A stretch of 64,000 nucleotides of DNA from Juglans regia (Eukaryota; Streptophyta; Magnoliopsida; Fagales; Juglandaceae). Under the pieces are notes generated by a model. That model saw only the letters and a list, made by a program, of their open reading frames with translations, did not search any database and was not told where the DNA came from. The position numbers and the translations under genes are program-made. Location: the NCBI RefSeq assembly GCF_001411555.2, contig NC_049904.1, positions 33,375,473 to 33,439,472 of the forward strand, read 5' to 3'. Below are positions 1 to 13,065 of this stretch, piece after piece; position 1 is the first letter of the stretch; every line of letters begins with the position of its first letter.

Positions 1-3000
1 GGCAGTAGTGGGCGAATGCCAATCCTCCATCAACCATGTCGGTCAGACTAGGTAATGACGCTGATTTTTGAATGATCTTTCCGTCATTTCTGCTGGATTT
101 TGCACCATCTTCAGTACTAGCAAGGAATCTGTCAAGCTCAGAATACTCCATAAATCTCTGAGTGGCAGCCTCCCATGAAAGGTTATGTCTTTGCTCGGGA
201 GTAAGTGGCTGGGGCTCACTTGCTAATGCTTCTTTCACTTTGGCAACAAAGTCCTCGGAAGTCTTATAAGTCAAACAGTTGGGAAAGGACCTAAAGAACT
301 CATTTGATGGGTGGTCTGCACAAACTACAAATTTACCCATGGCAAGTGCCTCAGCAGTAGCCGTACAGAGCACATCACTGACACTGGGATTTATGAAGAC
401 TTTGTACCTACAAACAGTACCCAACGAAAAACATTTCAGGGATTTTGAGCTCTATCTAAGCTCTCAATGAAATCTGAGGCTTTTATATACTAGAGGAATA
501 AAATTCATAACCCAATAGAGTTTTCCTTTTTAACTTCCACAGAAACAATGACATATGGGTAAAATCGATTTGAGAAGTCCTCCTTACCCGTGAAGAGAGT
601 CATCCGCATGCTCTCTGCCTTTCAGAAAATTGAGATTCAGGTCCAACCTCCTAGCTGCACTCTGAACTTCATGGGCATCCTCTCCATTCCCAAACACATC
701 CAACTTGATGCCATCAAGGTCCCTCTTGTTCTTCGCAAGCAAATCTATCAACTCCCTGTAACCCTTTGCCCAGACCATCTTGCCTAAGAAGTATGCTCCT
801 TTTGAGAAGGCTTCCTGCCCAAATTCCCTTTCTGCAGCAACCTTTTCTCCAATTTTCAGGAACTTAGGATTCACACCATGAACATTGCAAATCACAGACT
901 TTGGTAAATCCTGGGTAGCAGCAGATAGACGAAGAACCTGGATAAAGATCACAGAAAATTTAGTATGAAATGCAATAAACACCCCCAGGATACAGAGAAA
1001 ATTGTTCAGAAAATCTTTATACAGACATCTTTCTGCTCCTAACCGGTAATGTGCAAGCCAGGCTCCAACAAAGTATACAACGAGAAACAGAGTAAGTTGT
1101 AACAACAATGTCCGATTAATAAACTAATACCTTGTGGCAGTAAGCTCTTGTGACCCAATTATTTATGTGTTTTACAAGGAAAGCTTGGAGAGCTCCATTC
1201 TTCTCTCTCTTGATATATTCTAAGTAATTTGTGTGGACAATTCCCACAACATGGTTAAATTTATCAGTCCAACGCCTTCCATGATGGTACCAATTCAGGT
1301 GCTCTGGTTCTTCCAGGATGGCAATGTCAGCATCCTTGGAAGGGATAAATTGAGAAGTATCTCCAGCAGGTATTATGCTTCTCCTTTCTTTTGAAAACTG
1401 AAAAACAATGAGAACAAAGATGTCAGGTATTAATTTAAACATCAGTATGATAAACAAAACTGCATAATCAATTCATCTAGGACCTACTTTTCCAGGATAA
1501 AAAGAAATTTTAAAATCAGCCTTGAAGCCAATCCTTTCCTCCAGCCAATTACGGATATATATTTCCTGCTCTTCTGGTGAACTAAACGTTAGATTGCTTG
1601 GATAAACTAATTCTTGATCTGATTTACAAAGCCATGGAACCAGTAGTGTGACATTTTGTCTTGCAGAACCCGCTAGATATGCAGCTCGAAACAGTGGATT
1701 TACAGCTGTTCCAGTCATCCAAGGAAGGCTAGCAGTTGTGACGATGGCAACATGCCTTTTCCCGTCAGACAGGTCGTGCTTTGCATGGTCTGTCCAAAAT
1801 CCACCTTCGTAACAATGACCTGTACTTTGGAGTACACTGGCTATCCTCGAATCTAATTCATCATTGATGTTATCATTTCCTAGAACAGAGGATTCTCCGG
1901 CAGAGACAGAGTGCAATAAAAGTTGGTTTTTGCGTTTGCTACACAAGCTTTCCACTATCTTATCGCATATATCTGCAACCATATTCAAAACACTATGAAA
2001 TGTTAAAATATTATCAATAGTGAGTAGAAGCCAGTATGTTCATAGGATATACAATATTCATTGAATTTTTTTTTAAAAAAAATTACACACTATTTGCCTT
2101 GCAGTGAGGATAAAAAGTAAAGGGCACATTCAAGAAAGTGAAAAATGTAAATATGTGGAATAACAACCCCACAGATCATCCACACTGAGACCAAGTACTA
2201 GCTCAGCACCATAGTTTTCAAATATTGGGCAGTGGTTGTTTTGAATAAGCCAATTATATGTCACATATTACATGTTTATACTTTACACCAAGCTAAAAAA
2301 ATTTGAAACCAAAAGGGAAATGTATATTTTACAACCATGATAGCACCCTTGGAGGGCAGTTTTCTTCCACTTGAAATATTTATATCTATCTGTTTGATTG
2401 ATTATTTCCTTTGATATCTGATGCAATTTTTATGTCTAACTGTATGAATGAGTCATAAGATACAGGAGACAAAGCTTGTCAGAGAGGCAAAGAATTGAGA
2501 AAATTTTCTGTTCTGCACATAGTTCGATTTTTTTTGTTTCTCATCTTCTTCAATTTTGTATGTATAGTGACCAAAACATCCAACCATAGTATAATTGTTT
2601 CCTCAGCTCCAACCGGCTGTGCCCAGAAGTAGATAAAATTTTATTGGCCTTGCAAAATATTTCATCCTCCAAGATATCATGTTGCTCTCAATTAATAAAA
2701 GGAAGATGCTAGTACAACTCCCAAATGTGCCCATTCATATATTTTAATTTTTTTTTAATGGTTAAGGAAGTAACTATTAATGAATTTGTATTTTTTTTTA
2801 TTTTTTCTTAATGATTAAGGATGTTTAAAAAATGCTTAAAAGAAAAAGAAAAAAGAAAAAAACCATTTGCACTGGTGTGCATATTTGGGGTGCACACACC
2901 CTCGCATTGTCCTTAATAAAATTGGGTATGGCCACCATAAGAAGAAGTTCCAGAAAGAATTTCCGAACAACCCCCTGTTCTAAGATCCAAACCCGCAGCT

Positions 3001-4890
3001 AATAACAGATGCATATTAATCGACTTCATTATCTTTTCCTTTGTATGCAACATTCTTGGCTTTCAAAGCAGCAGCAATTATACAAAAGGGCTGCACAATA
3101 AAAGACTTCAAAGGAAATCCACCAATCATAAATGAGGAGTGTTACTAAATGATTTTTAAATAATCCTAACCGGTGTTTTGACTCGCATCCAAGAGAACTA
3201 AACAAGGGTAAGAATGAACTGAAAATGATTCTTTTTTTCAGAATTTAAAAACCATTCAGTTCACAGATAATTAGATTTTTATTACCTCTACATGATATCC
3301 AATGGATAATGACTAAAAAGACAGCATGGGTAAACCACCATCTTCGGCAGAAATTGAAAAGTTTTGATCGGAAAAAGTACAGGAAAAAAAAAAACCTATG
3401 CATCTATACATTTTCAAGGTAGCATATTTAAGCAACATTTGAAGATTTACTTACCTCTCCTAACACCAAGTTGATCCAAAAATGGACTGGATTGCCTAAC
3501 CCAGTATGCCAAAAGTTCTGGCACGTCCAGTGGCAGCACTTCCTATATTAGAAACAAAGGGAGAATTTTCAACATTATTACAAAATTATAGTAATTAATG
3601 AAACAGATTAATTTAACCAAAGAAACCAAAAGAAATTATCCAAATGGACACCTACATTTGACTCTCGAGGCTCCTTGCACATTGCTTTCTGCAAAAATTT
3701 AAAAAATAAAATGTAAATGAAATTGTCTTAAGATTAGAGAATACAAAATAATCAGACGGCTCGAAGTTAGTACGTTTTAAACAGAATGCTCTCTCGAGTA
3801 CTACAAAATCCAAGAAAAAAAGTTTCCTCAAATTTAAGGTTCTAAGATGGTTTGAAGTTCTCGGATAATAATTGGAAACCAGAGCTTCCGAAAAGCTTTC
3901 AAATTTCAAAGAAATTTTCAGGTCTTCTCAGCTCAGTAAGATACGCTGCATCCCCGAATATTAAATGAAATTTATTTAGCAAACACAGGGGTTCAGCCCT
4001 TGAGCCTTCGTAGCTTTGCTATCATTCGTTGTCTCAGCTTTTCGACTCACTCACTAGTTCATTACCGACTTATGAATGAATTAAATTGTCATTATTTATA
4101 GACCACGCCTTTTTTCATATATACTGGTTCAAACAACAGAATAAGAGACACCAAAAATCTAACCCGTATAACCGAACCAACAGTAATGTCATCATAAGAT
4201 ATACACATGTGCATAAATTCATGTTCAAAACAACGGAAGCTAGTAAGCAAGAGAGAACATACCAAGCTCGACTTCACTTTCTCCAAAAACTCACTCTTCT
4301 TAAACCCGCCGAAAAGCTCCACCGACGAACTCCGCTTCTCGAACTCTCTCAGCCTTGTCTTCAATGCCCGAATTGGCTCCCAATCCCTAGGCTGTGCTTC
4401 ATCTCCTTCTCCCTGCCCTTTCAACTCCCCCCAAAACTCTCTAAAACTCATCGTATTCCTCTTCCTAACCCTATCAAAATGAATAATCCCGTCCGCGTCC
4501 TCCACCTCCGACACAATAGCGTTCTTTATAGCCGACAAATCGATCCGAATTCTCGTCCTCGGGCTCCATTTCTCCAGAACCTTTCTGCTGAAATCTGGGG
4601 AAGAGTACGCCCGGCGGAATTCCGAGAGCTTTGGCTGGAGCTTCTTCACGAAATCGATCTCGGCAGGCGGCGGCGGTGATCGAATCGCCGGGACGGAGAA
4701 GGGCGTCGAGGCGGAGTTGAAGAAGTTCTCGAGCTCGCGGTCGAACGAATTCGCGAGGATTCTTGAACGAGTTGGCTCGGTCGCGCATCGTTTGGAGATC
4801 GGCATCCGCCGAGTCCCGCACCTCTCTCAATCCCTTGGATATGAAGGAGAAAGCGCTCGAAGAGGTGGACGCTTGATTTTCGTTGGCCAT
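1..4890 (-). CDS. DGD1: Digalactosyldiacylglycerol synthase 1, chloroplastic (3' end outside window; frameshift in exon 1)
   Basis: Transfers galactose from UDP-galactose to MGDG to make DGDG at the outer chloroplast envelope (known for the family). Seven exons on the minus strand: 4890-4263, 3688-3656, 3542-3455, 1972-1488, 1397-1131, 937-588, 407-1; all have GT-AG borders and compatible phases. Visible blocks include [16 protein letters not shown] near the start, [20 protein letters not shown], the catalytic opening [40 protein letters not shown], and the GT4-type [18 protein letters not shown] motif in the last exon. The window ends before the stop, after an HYC segment that precedes the family's last part. 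Oddity: the first 42 codons from ATG 4890 and the rest of exon 1 lie in different frames; one extra G in the GG at 4757-4758 (plus strand) accounts for it. The gene is therefore either a mutant allele or carries an assembly error. Family identity is certain; functionality is not. Confidence 0.95.
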
Positions 4891-6449
4891 GGCGGACTCC
4901 GAGGCAAGGTTTTAATTAGGCTTCGAAGGATGTTACCGTTATCGGAAATCGGGGATACCGACTACCGAGAACTGGGTTGCGAAGGTTTCGTTTTTCAGGA
5001 CGCAAACTTCGAAGGGGAGCCGAGAGGCAGAGAGAAAGAGGGAGCGTGAGAAGATCAGAAGATGATTAGGATTTGGGGTTCTAAATTTTTATGGAAGTGG
5101 GGTGTTACACGTGTGCTTCCACGCCGGATGTATGCGTGTTGACGAGTTTTGCAGGTGGTGACGTGGTGCTTGTGGATCAGGTGTCGCCGTATCATTGGGA
5201 GGAGGCAGTAGAGAATATTCGGGAGCAAGAATATGCTGGAAGCATCAGGATCCCTGTAAGTTGTTAAAAATGAATATTTATTCAGTCAAAAACGTATTAT
5301 ATGGGAGAATTTAGTTAAAGATTAAATAATCAAAATATTTCGTATTTTAAATTAAAAATATGGATCTTATTTTATTTCCAAATTCCTATTACAACAGTAA
5401 TCAACAAAATAAAGAAAATAATTAATATTTACTAAAAGTCAAAAAGCAATATTTCTATTTTTTATATTTTTTTTCAAAAATAATTTGGTTAAAAATTATC
5501 AAATATAATATACTTTGACCTTCTAGATCATAGAAATAAAGACAGTTAGGTATATGTTGTTAGGGATTTTGCTACGGAAATTACAATCATGAAAAGCATA
5601 GTTTCATTCAAAATTGAGTTTGGGATTGTTTTTATTTTTCCAATTTTAATTTTAATTTTATTTTTTTAAGAGTGAATAGAAATGGAAGAATGGGCAAATG
5701 GCTCGTGGCCTGCTGCAAATGTGAACCCACCCAAATTTGTCCGGCGTTTTTCGCCACGCGTGTCGCAATCTATTGGCTTTCGAGGTTCACGCACCCTATC
5801 ATGAAACACGGTCCGTCCACCTTCGGCTTCACAAATATGGACCGTATAGGGCTATCCCAGTGGGGCCTGGTTTTGAAGCATATAGCGGGTCATCCAGCGT
5901 TTTCCTTGTTTTGACGCTTGAAATTATGGTCCTTTTTATATTCTTTTTAAGGAAAATGTGAAAGTGATGGATTGATTTCGGGGAAAACAAAGTGATAGGT
6001 TTGTTCAAAGAAAAATTATCTGTATAAATTTTAAATAGATAAATTATATATAAATCTTTATTAAAAGATGTACTTCATGTTAAAAGAATTATAAAAAAAT
6101 CTATTTTTTATTAATGTGACTCGCATTTTTATAAATGAAATGTATGGAATTTATTTAGTTGAAGTTAGTACTTAGTATTACTCTTATTAAAAAAAAATTT
6201 ATTTGTTCAAAATGAACAATAAAAAATACATATTCCTAAATAAAAAATATATAATAAAAAAAACACGATGCAATTAATGTGCACCACTATGTTCAAAAAA
6301 CCCGCGTCCAATTAGTTGCAGTAGTATGAATATGAAGTATAATTTACATGCGTGTTACTCGTAAATCTAGTTGCCTAACAAAGATTAATGGCCATTAATT
6401 ATTCTCTTTTCTTGTTTATTAATAGTCCATTTTCCATCTTTTAATTAAG

Positions 6450-6660
6450 GTGATGCTACACCCACGTAAAATTCTTACTGAGAATAAAGGCTTTTTTTTT
6501 TTTTTTTTTGCTTTTTTTAATCATTTTTTAAACATTTTTAAAAAATAAAAAAAAATCACAAATTTATTTAAAAATACTTCCTTAATTATAAAATAAAATA
6601 AATAAATAAAATAAAATTCGGTACAAGATTTCGATAGAATCTTACGTGGAAATGGTATTT
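6450..6660. mobile_element. MITE-like AT-rich segment
   Basis: Short segment with an AT-rich core bearing poly(T) and 'aaatacttccttaattat'. It is bordered by outer parts that face each other in inverted sense ('cacgtaaaattct' at left, 'agaatcttacgtgg' at right). Similar cores occur near 2735-2850, 12600-12835, 36565-36760 and 40921-41188, which suggests one dispersed non-coding family. Boundaries are approximate. Confidence 0.5.
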
Positions 6661-6854
6661 TCCTTTATATAAATGAACTTTATTAGATAGAAATTGGTGT
6701 GTTATCATTGAACACACTACTTATAGTGTAATTTATTATAATTTTAAAAAAATTAAAATATCAATATTTTTTTGTGTAATTGATGTGTAGTACATCTTTT
6801 ACATCAACAATATACTGAGTGTGAAAAGTAAGACTTTTAAGTTTTTATTCAAGA

Positions 6855-7062
6855 GTGGTTTGGATTCATATATAAATTGAGATGATTTGTGAATAATAAG
6901 ATAAAAGTTAAATTATTTATTATATCTTATGTATAAATTTTAGAAAGTTATTTTGAAATTTAAAAAAGTTGAATTGTTTATTATATTTTGTGTAAAAATT
7001 TTAAAAAATTGTAATGATGAGATGAGATGAGTTGAGATTGGGTTACGAATACAAACGAGGCC
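6855..7062 (+). mobile_element. GTTTGG-type MITE, copy 1
   Basis: The copy opens with 'gtggtttggatt' and closes with 'aatacaaacgaggcc', roughly inverted ends. Its core contains 'gttgaattgtttattatatt' and 'gtaatgatgagatgagatga'. The same core recurs near 18560, 19860, 36210, 53165, 57365 and 60340, so this is a dispersed non-autonomous family. No coding capacity. Confidence 0.7.
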
Positions 7063-8701
7063 TAATCGAATTCCCGTAATTTCCGGTTGCTAATGTTTCA
7101 TCTTTTACCTTATTAGTTAATATGATATGAAACAGGATATTTTCATTTTATTATATAATGTTATGTGCAGTGATTATCTAAGCAATTTAATAATATATCA
7201 ACTTGTGATAGAGTGAGAATATTAATTTATTTATCAAAGTATCGAACGATTAGCTCAGTTTAATATCTTTCTGGCTCCTACGTTTTTTTCCCTTATTCAA
7301 ACCAAACTTGGTGATCTTTATGGCTGGTTTTCAATTTAATCATCAAAATGTAGAACAAACAAAGAAAAAAGACAAAAGTCTTAAATGGACAAGTTCTATA
7401 GAAGCCCATTTAAAAAAAAAAAAAAAAAAAAAATTTATACATTTTTTAGGTGTAGTATATTTTTTACAAAAACTTATATAGAATCTGTCTATTTTAAATT
7501 TGTACAAATTATTTACCTTCACGAAAATTTACTAACAGTATAAATTTTAAAGAGTAATTATACACACATAACACATTTCATAATATATTTTATAATATAT
7601 ATTTTTATAAAATAATATTATTTTTATAAAATATTTTAGTAAATTATCATTCATTTTAACATCGTTGATGTGGACAGTGCAATGAATTAGCACCGTCCCG
7701 TGAATTTCCTGTTAAAGCCTCCGTAAATATATCACAATCAAGGAAAAAAATGAAGCGTGAAACTAGAGATGATGATATGACATGACTATCGAAAGGACAG
7801 TTATTTTTTTCAAAAAAAAAAACATATGTGACAGTGAATGACGCACTTGAATTCTTTATAATTAGAATATAAATGATAGCAAGGTCACGGGTCACCTATG
7901 AAAATATTATTTGTTAGGCAATCTAAGATCTAAAGGTGTCATTAGTGTTATTACGAATACTTTTACCGACAGAATAAATTATCAATAGATATTATAAAAT
8001 TAAATTTTAATCCCCTAATTTAGCTATAGATATCTAACGTAAGAAAGTTATGCCATTTTTAAATATGAAAAATAAATAATTTATAATTCTTTTATAATCT
8101 GTTTACAATTATATATAAAACAGATAAAATCAATTTATAGCAGCATCCTAATTTAGTTACAAATATCTAACGTAAAAAAGTTATTCTATTTCAGATATGA
8201 GAAATGAATCATTTACAAATTTTTTATAATAATTTTATATAAAATAGAGGGTATTTTTATAGTATTAAATTTTATATTTTATAAAGTGCTTAATTATGTT
8301 TATTTATATAAAATGAGTTGTAACTCATTATAGTTGGGAATATTTTTCGTAAATAAAAATGAGTTGTAAAGCTATAGTGTAATATTTGTCGGCCCAATTG
8401 AATCCGGACTTGGATTGGGAATAAAATGGGCTGAGATAAGCCCACCTTGCATCCTGTCTCTCCACACGCTATTCGATGCAACGGTCAAAACTGATGATGC
8501 CACACTGAAATCCTGTCATCTCCTTTCGGCTGTCGCTCTTCATCCTTAGCCTCTAAGGCTTCCGTAAAGGGCACAACCGTCATTTGAGAAGAAGGAATCC
8601 CACCTTTGAAAGCATTCGAAACCCGCACCGTGGTTGGTTTTTCTAACCGGAATCCAATTCCAAGTGAAAGAAACTTTTTCTTTTGGTTCAAAAAGAGAGG
8701 A

Positions 8702-10244
8702 ATGGGACTGCTTTCCAACAGGTATTTTGGTTTTTCTTTTTAAATTATTGAATGATTTCGATTCAACAGATATTATACCCCGTTTGTTACCTGAGAGATC
8801 GAAGGACAACGAATTAATTTGATCTTGATTTTGTAAGATCTTAACTGCGTTTTCCCGGCAGCCAAATGGGCCATCAGTGTTATACCGTTTATTTATTGTT
8901 CACGCATTTGTATTTTCCGTGGAATATACAGAGTCCAGAGGCAGAGCCTGAAACCAGGGGATCACATTTACTCGTGGAGAGCTGCTTATATTTATGCCCA
9001 TCATGGTTCTCTCTCATTTTCCCTACTTTTCTTTTTTTTTTTCCTAAAAGAAAAATTCTTTGAGCTTTTTTCTTCGCTCTGAAACTTAATGTTCTGCTTA
9101 GCGTAATTAAATGGCATGCTTATAGCATTAACATTGGATTATGCGAATACAAATGCCAAATTTGCGTAATATGACATGATTTTGCATTTGGCTATTCTAC
9201 TTAAAACTTATTCTCACATTGGATTATTCATATATTAGTCAAAATATTATAAATTTAATAATTTTTTTTTCAGTTTTTTTGGTTCTATTAATTTTTTTTT
9301 TTTAATTTAGAACTATATGAAAATATTAATATTATACAATATGAGACTTGGATAAAGATGTGGATGGGTCTTGGAGTGCAGTAAATACATTCTAAATATT
9401 TCATACAATACTACTGAAAAAAACACCTCTCTATTACATTTTCATCTAAAAAAAACACCTGGGACGAGCACAAGGTATAAGCATAAAAAAAACACTTGCT
9501 CAATTGCAGCACAAGATAGAACCGTAGAGCTACATTTTTTTTTTTTTGGTGGTTGGTAGAACTACTACTTGCCAGCAAATGACTGGGACGAGATGCGTAT
9601 GGATCTTGGACGATTTTCTCAACCAAAATGCGATTCAATAGTGAGAAGAGAGAGAGTGTTCAAACGGAATAAATAATTGTTTAATAGATTTGGTTGAGCT
9701 ACAGTGAAGGTCAAATATAACCACAAGAGATGATTTACTATAGCTGAAAGTTATTTTGGTTTACATTTGCATAATTCAATGCGAGTCATTTTTATCTTCT
9801 ATTAACTAAATTATTCATTTTATTTGCATTTGCATAATTCAATGCCAATGCTCTTATAGGCCTTGTGTTCTTCATTACTGTGTTATGTTTTACCTTAGTA
9901 TCCCTTGTTGTGGCAAAGCACCAGAGCAATCACACCCACACACATCGATATCAAGACAGACATTGAAACAATTATGCGAAAACATAGGAATCAAGCACAC
10001 ACATGACACATAGAATTTAACATATTTCAACGTGCCCACATCCACAGAGCTACTAGGGATTTATTCCAAAGAAAATTACAATCGCACAGTGAGTTACAAG
10101 AGCACCACTCTACTTACACAATCTCAACTCTCTCACTCTAGGGTTTTTTTTCTCTCTCAATATACTCTCACACCTTTGCCTCTCTTTCTGTTTACTCTGA
10201 TCTACTAATCTGCTAAATCTACTCAAGAGAACAAAAAATTACAC

Positions 10245-10281
<37 letters not shown>

Positions 10282-12059
10282 CAACACTAGAAATCCTAAT
10301 ACGACAAAATTGGGTTCTTCACTCAAGCGAGTGTCGAGCGCACCTCAAGCGAACAGCCAATCGAACATTGGCTTGAGCGGTCTGTCGAGCACTGCTTGAG
10401 CAAACACTAGGGTTAGTGCTTTGCTCGAGCCCAACATCACACGCACCTCGAGCGAACAATTTGATTGATATTCGCTCAAGCCCACTGTCGAGCGCACTCG
10501 AGTGAACTCACAGGTTGAGCTTCACTCGAGCGCCAGGTCGAGCAAACTTTTTGTGCTTACAAACTAGGCTCCACATACAACCCAACATCCCTGATCTTGA
10601 ATGTTGAATAATCTATTCGCATACATACATATATTTTATCCAGAGATGCATGATGGATATAAAATATATGGCATTATGCTCAGAATGCACCCGAAGCCAC
10701 AAGGAGCACCGATCCGGTCGTAGTTAGTGAATAGGTGAGGTCTTGGATTTATTATCCGTAGAGGAGGTGTCATTTGGCTTGCTGCTCATTGGCATTGCCG
10801 TTGTTTCCCTTTTACCGTCAGCTATGGAGTTTTTCCATTAGTTTTGTTGTCTAGGCTTCGGTTTATCTTGGGAATATTGATCTCTGTCCCTGAAGTTCGT
10901 CATGATTGAGTGTGAATGTGTGATGACACCAATTTATCCTTTTTCCTGTAGCTGTATTGATCTCAGTATATCACATATTCACTTGTGGATTGATTCATTC
11001 ATCAATTATTGAGATAAAGAAACCTTCATGATGTTCGATCAAAAAAAGTTCTGTGAGAAGATATTTCTCAAGATAAGTGAAGTAAAAGAAAGTGAAAAAA
11101 AATCTAATAGAATTAACAATAGTTATTTCACATCAGTTCCTGTGATCCTTTGGCCGCAATAACGAATTTGTAGGAAATTAATTTGAAATTTTCTATGATG
11201 CATAATCTCATTCAAAATGCAGGATGGGATCTGGGGAAAAATGTATTCATTTCCATTCTTCCTTTTCTATTGGAGCGTATTTGATGTTACATTCTGCAAG
11301 GCTACAAGACTTCAATGTATTCACAAAGTTCTTTAAAAATTATCTGAATGAAAAACAGGTATCTATGTTGGGGACGATACAGTCATACATTTTACTAGAC
11401 GTGGCCAAGAAGTTGGGACTGGGACTGTGCTTGATGTTCTCTTGATTAGCTCAGGACCAACCCGATCTCATTTGCCTTGCCCAACTTGCACTCCACCAGA
11501 TGAAGGGCATGGAGTCGTCTCCTCATGCCTGAACTGCTTCCTTGCTGGTGGTGTTTTGTACCGTTTTGAGTATTCTGTCACCCCTGCTCTCTTTCTTGCA
11601 AAAGCACGTGGAGGAACATGCACTCTTGCAGTCTCAGACCCAGATGAGATTGTGGTTCATCGAGCAAAGTATCTGCTTGACAATGGTTTTGGTTGCTATA
11701 ATGTATTCAAGAACAACTGTGAGGACTTTGCTATCTACTGCAAAACAGGGCTTCTTGTGGTGGATGAAGGAAGACTTGGCCAGAGCGGCCAAGCTGCTTC
11801 TATCATAGGGGGGCCTCTTGCTGCTGTTTTATCTTCACCGATGCGTCTTTTTAGTACCAATGTTTATGGAATGGCTGCCACAGCTGTTGCTGTCTACTGT
11901 GCCAGTAGGTATGCTGCTGACATTGGCTTGAGAAGGGATGTAATGAAGGTCCCAGTAGAGGATCTGACGAGGAGGTTGGCGACAGGCTCACTGCGGGTGG
12001 TTGAACCCCAAATTTCAGTTACTCCTTCCCGTGGGTCTCCCCAGCTTCTAACTCAATAA
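8702..12059 (+). CDS. LRAT/NC-domain protein (LEAD-SENSITIVE 1-like), 264 aa
   Basis: Three coding exons: 8702-8721, 8932-9005 and 11359-12059. They join to begin MGLLSNRVQRQSLKPGDHIY, the usual start of plant NC-domain proteins. The first coding exon is only 20 nt. Family features visible: HHGIYVGDDTVIHF with candidate catalytic His30 and His42, and NNCEDFAIYCKTG with candidate nucleophile Cys151. The histidine spacing matches lecithin retinol acyltransferase-like thiol acyltransferases. The C-terminal part is alanine-rich and hydrophobic (about residues 170-220) and may associate with membrane. Biochemical role in plants is poorly known; the name comes from a lead-tolerance phenotype of relatives. 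Intron 2 (9006-11358) is long and contains repeat-derived DNA. The gene converges on NSA2. Donor 'gttctc' of exon 2 is unusual but conserves frame and protein match. Confidence 0.9.
9900..10600. mobile_element. Probable transposon-derived block in LRAT intron 2
   Basis: Sequence unlike the surrounding intron: 'catttcaacgtgcccacatccacagagctac' style text of the kind seen in retroelement-derived plant repeats, an (AT)n(AG)n microsatellite at 10243-10279, then about 250 bp of imperfect copies of CTCGAGCG/TGTCGAGCGCAC (10320-10550). No open reading frame and no clear boundaries or target duplication were found, so class is undetermined. Confidence 0.45.
10243..10279. repeat. (AT)n(AG)n compound microsatellite
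   Basis: Eight AT units followed directly by about ten AG units, in intron 2 of the LRAT gene. Likely polymorphic. Confidence 0.95.
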
Positions 12060-13065
12060 TTTATGTCAACCTAATAAAATACGTTCGTGATGTGGTCCAA
12101 TAATTTGCTGGGACCGTGTTTCCTAATTCACAGGTTGTGTGCTGTGCCCCTTATATCGTGAATGTGGCATTATATGATTTTATTCACTTGTTTTGAATCC
12201 GTCATCTTCTCTATCCGTCGCTCTATTTTCTGTCTACTAAAGCATTTTGAAGAATAAATTGGTGTATGAACTTAATCGAGTATGTTTATTGAGATTGAGA
12301 TTGCTTACACTGATGCTTGCTTATGTAGAGTTTCTTTAATGGTAACTCTAGATACATTTGAATTTAATTCATAATGCTGGTCCAAATGCAAATTTTCTGT
12401 ACTGACTAAAGACATTAACAGTCGACGCTCAGCACCTACAAAGAATGGCGACAAGACTAGAGAAATAAAAGCTCACTTGCTTTTTAGAAAATGGGCTATG
12501 AGATGAGAACCTACTATTCTAAAACGGTACCTTTCAACAAAACCAAACGGTAAATAATAGGGAGCCTAAGGCACCATTCTTTCCATCGATTCCGTAGCCC
12601 AACCATTTAGGAAAATGATAAGATTATCCTCTTATTATCCATTTGTTATTTTTTTTATATTTGATTTTTTTTTTTTAACTTTTATTTTATTTGATAGTTA
12701 AAAAAGTGATTATTAATAAAATTTTATATTTTTTTAATTTTTTCTTAATGATTAAAGATGTTAAAAAAATATTTAAAATAAAATAATAAAAAAATAAATA
12801 CATTATAAGTAGTAAATGGATAAATCACTACCCCCTTGGTTATGTACCGCTAAAATATGGTGATGGCTATTATCGTAAGAATTATTTGTCGAAGACAATG
12901 TTAACTCCAACATGGAGGAGGCGCCTGGCAAGGCCATTATTTGTTCTCGACTCCGTTGAACTAAACCTAAAAATAGAGGGACAAGCTTAAATTTTAATTA
13001 AAGAGCCTGTCATTGTCAATCATGTTGTGCTATTGTAGTTCGGTTAGAGATGCCGGTCATCCTTC

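Larger units (their letters stand above)
4891..8701. other. Intergenic region between divergent DGD1 and LRAT genes
   Basis: No convincing gene is seen. It holds the DGD1 promoter (about 4891-5250, comparatively GC-rich), an isolated GC-richer patch at 5690-5900 without homology that I recognise, and AT-rich DNA. A MITE-like segment lies at about 6450-6660 and a GTTTGG-type MITE at about 6855-7062. A poly(A) run is at 7411-7432. Confidence 0.7.

Noticed and set aside
4086..5049. Plus-strand frames of up to 197 codons
   Set aside because: Antisense shadows of DGD1 exon 1 and its leader.
5672..5961. Frames of 74-80 codons in a GC-richer patch
   Set aside because: No recognisable domain, no splice context, two frames overlap equally well.
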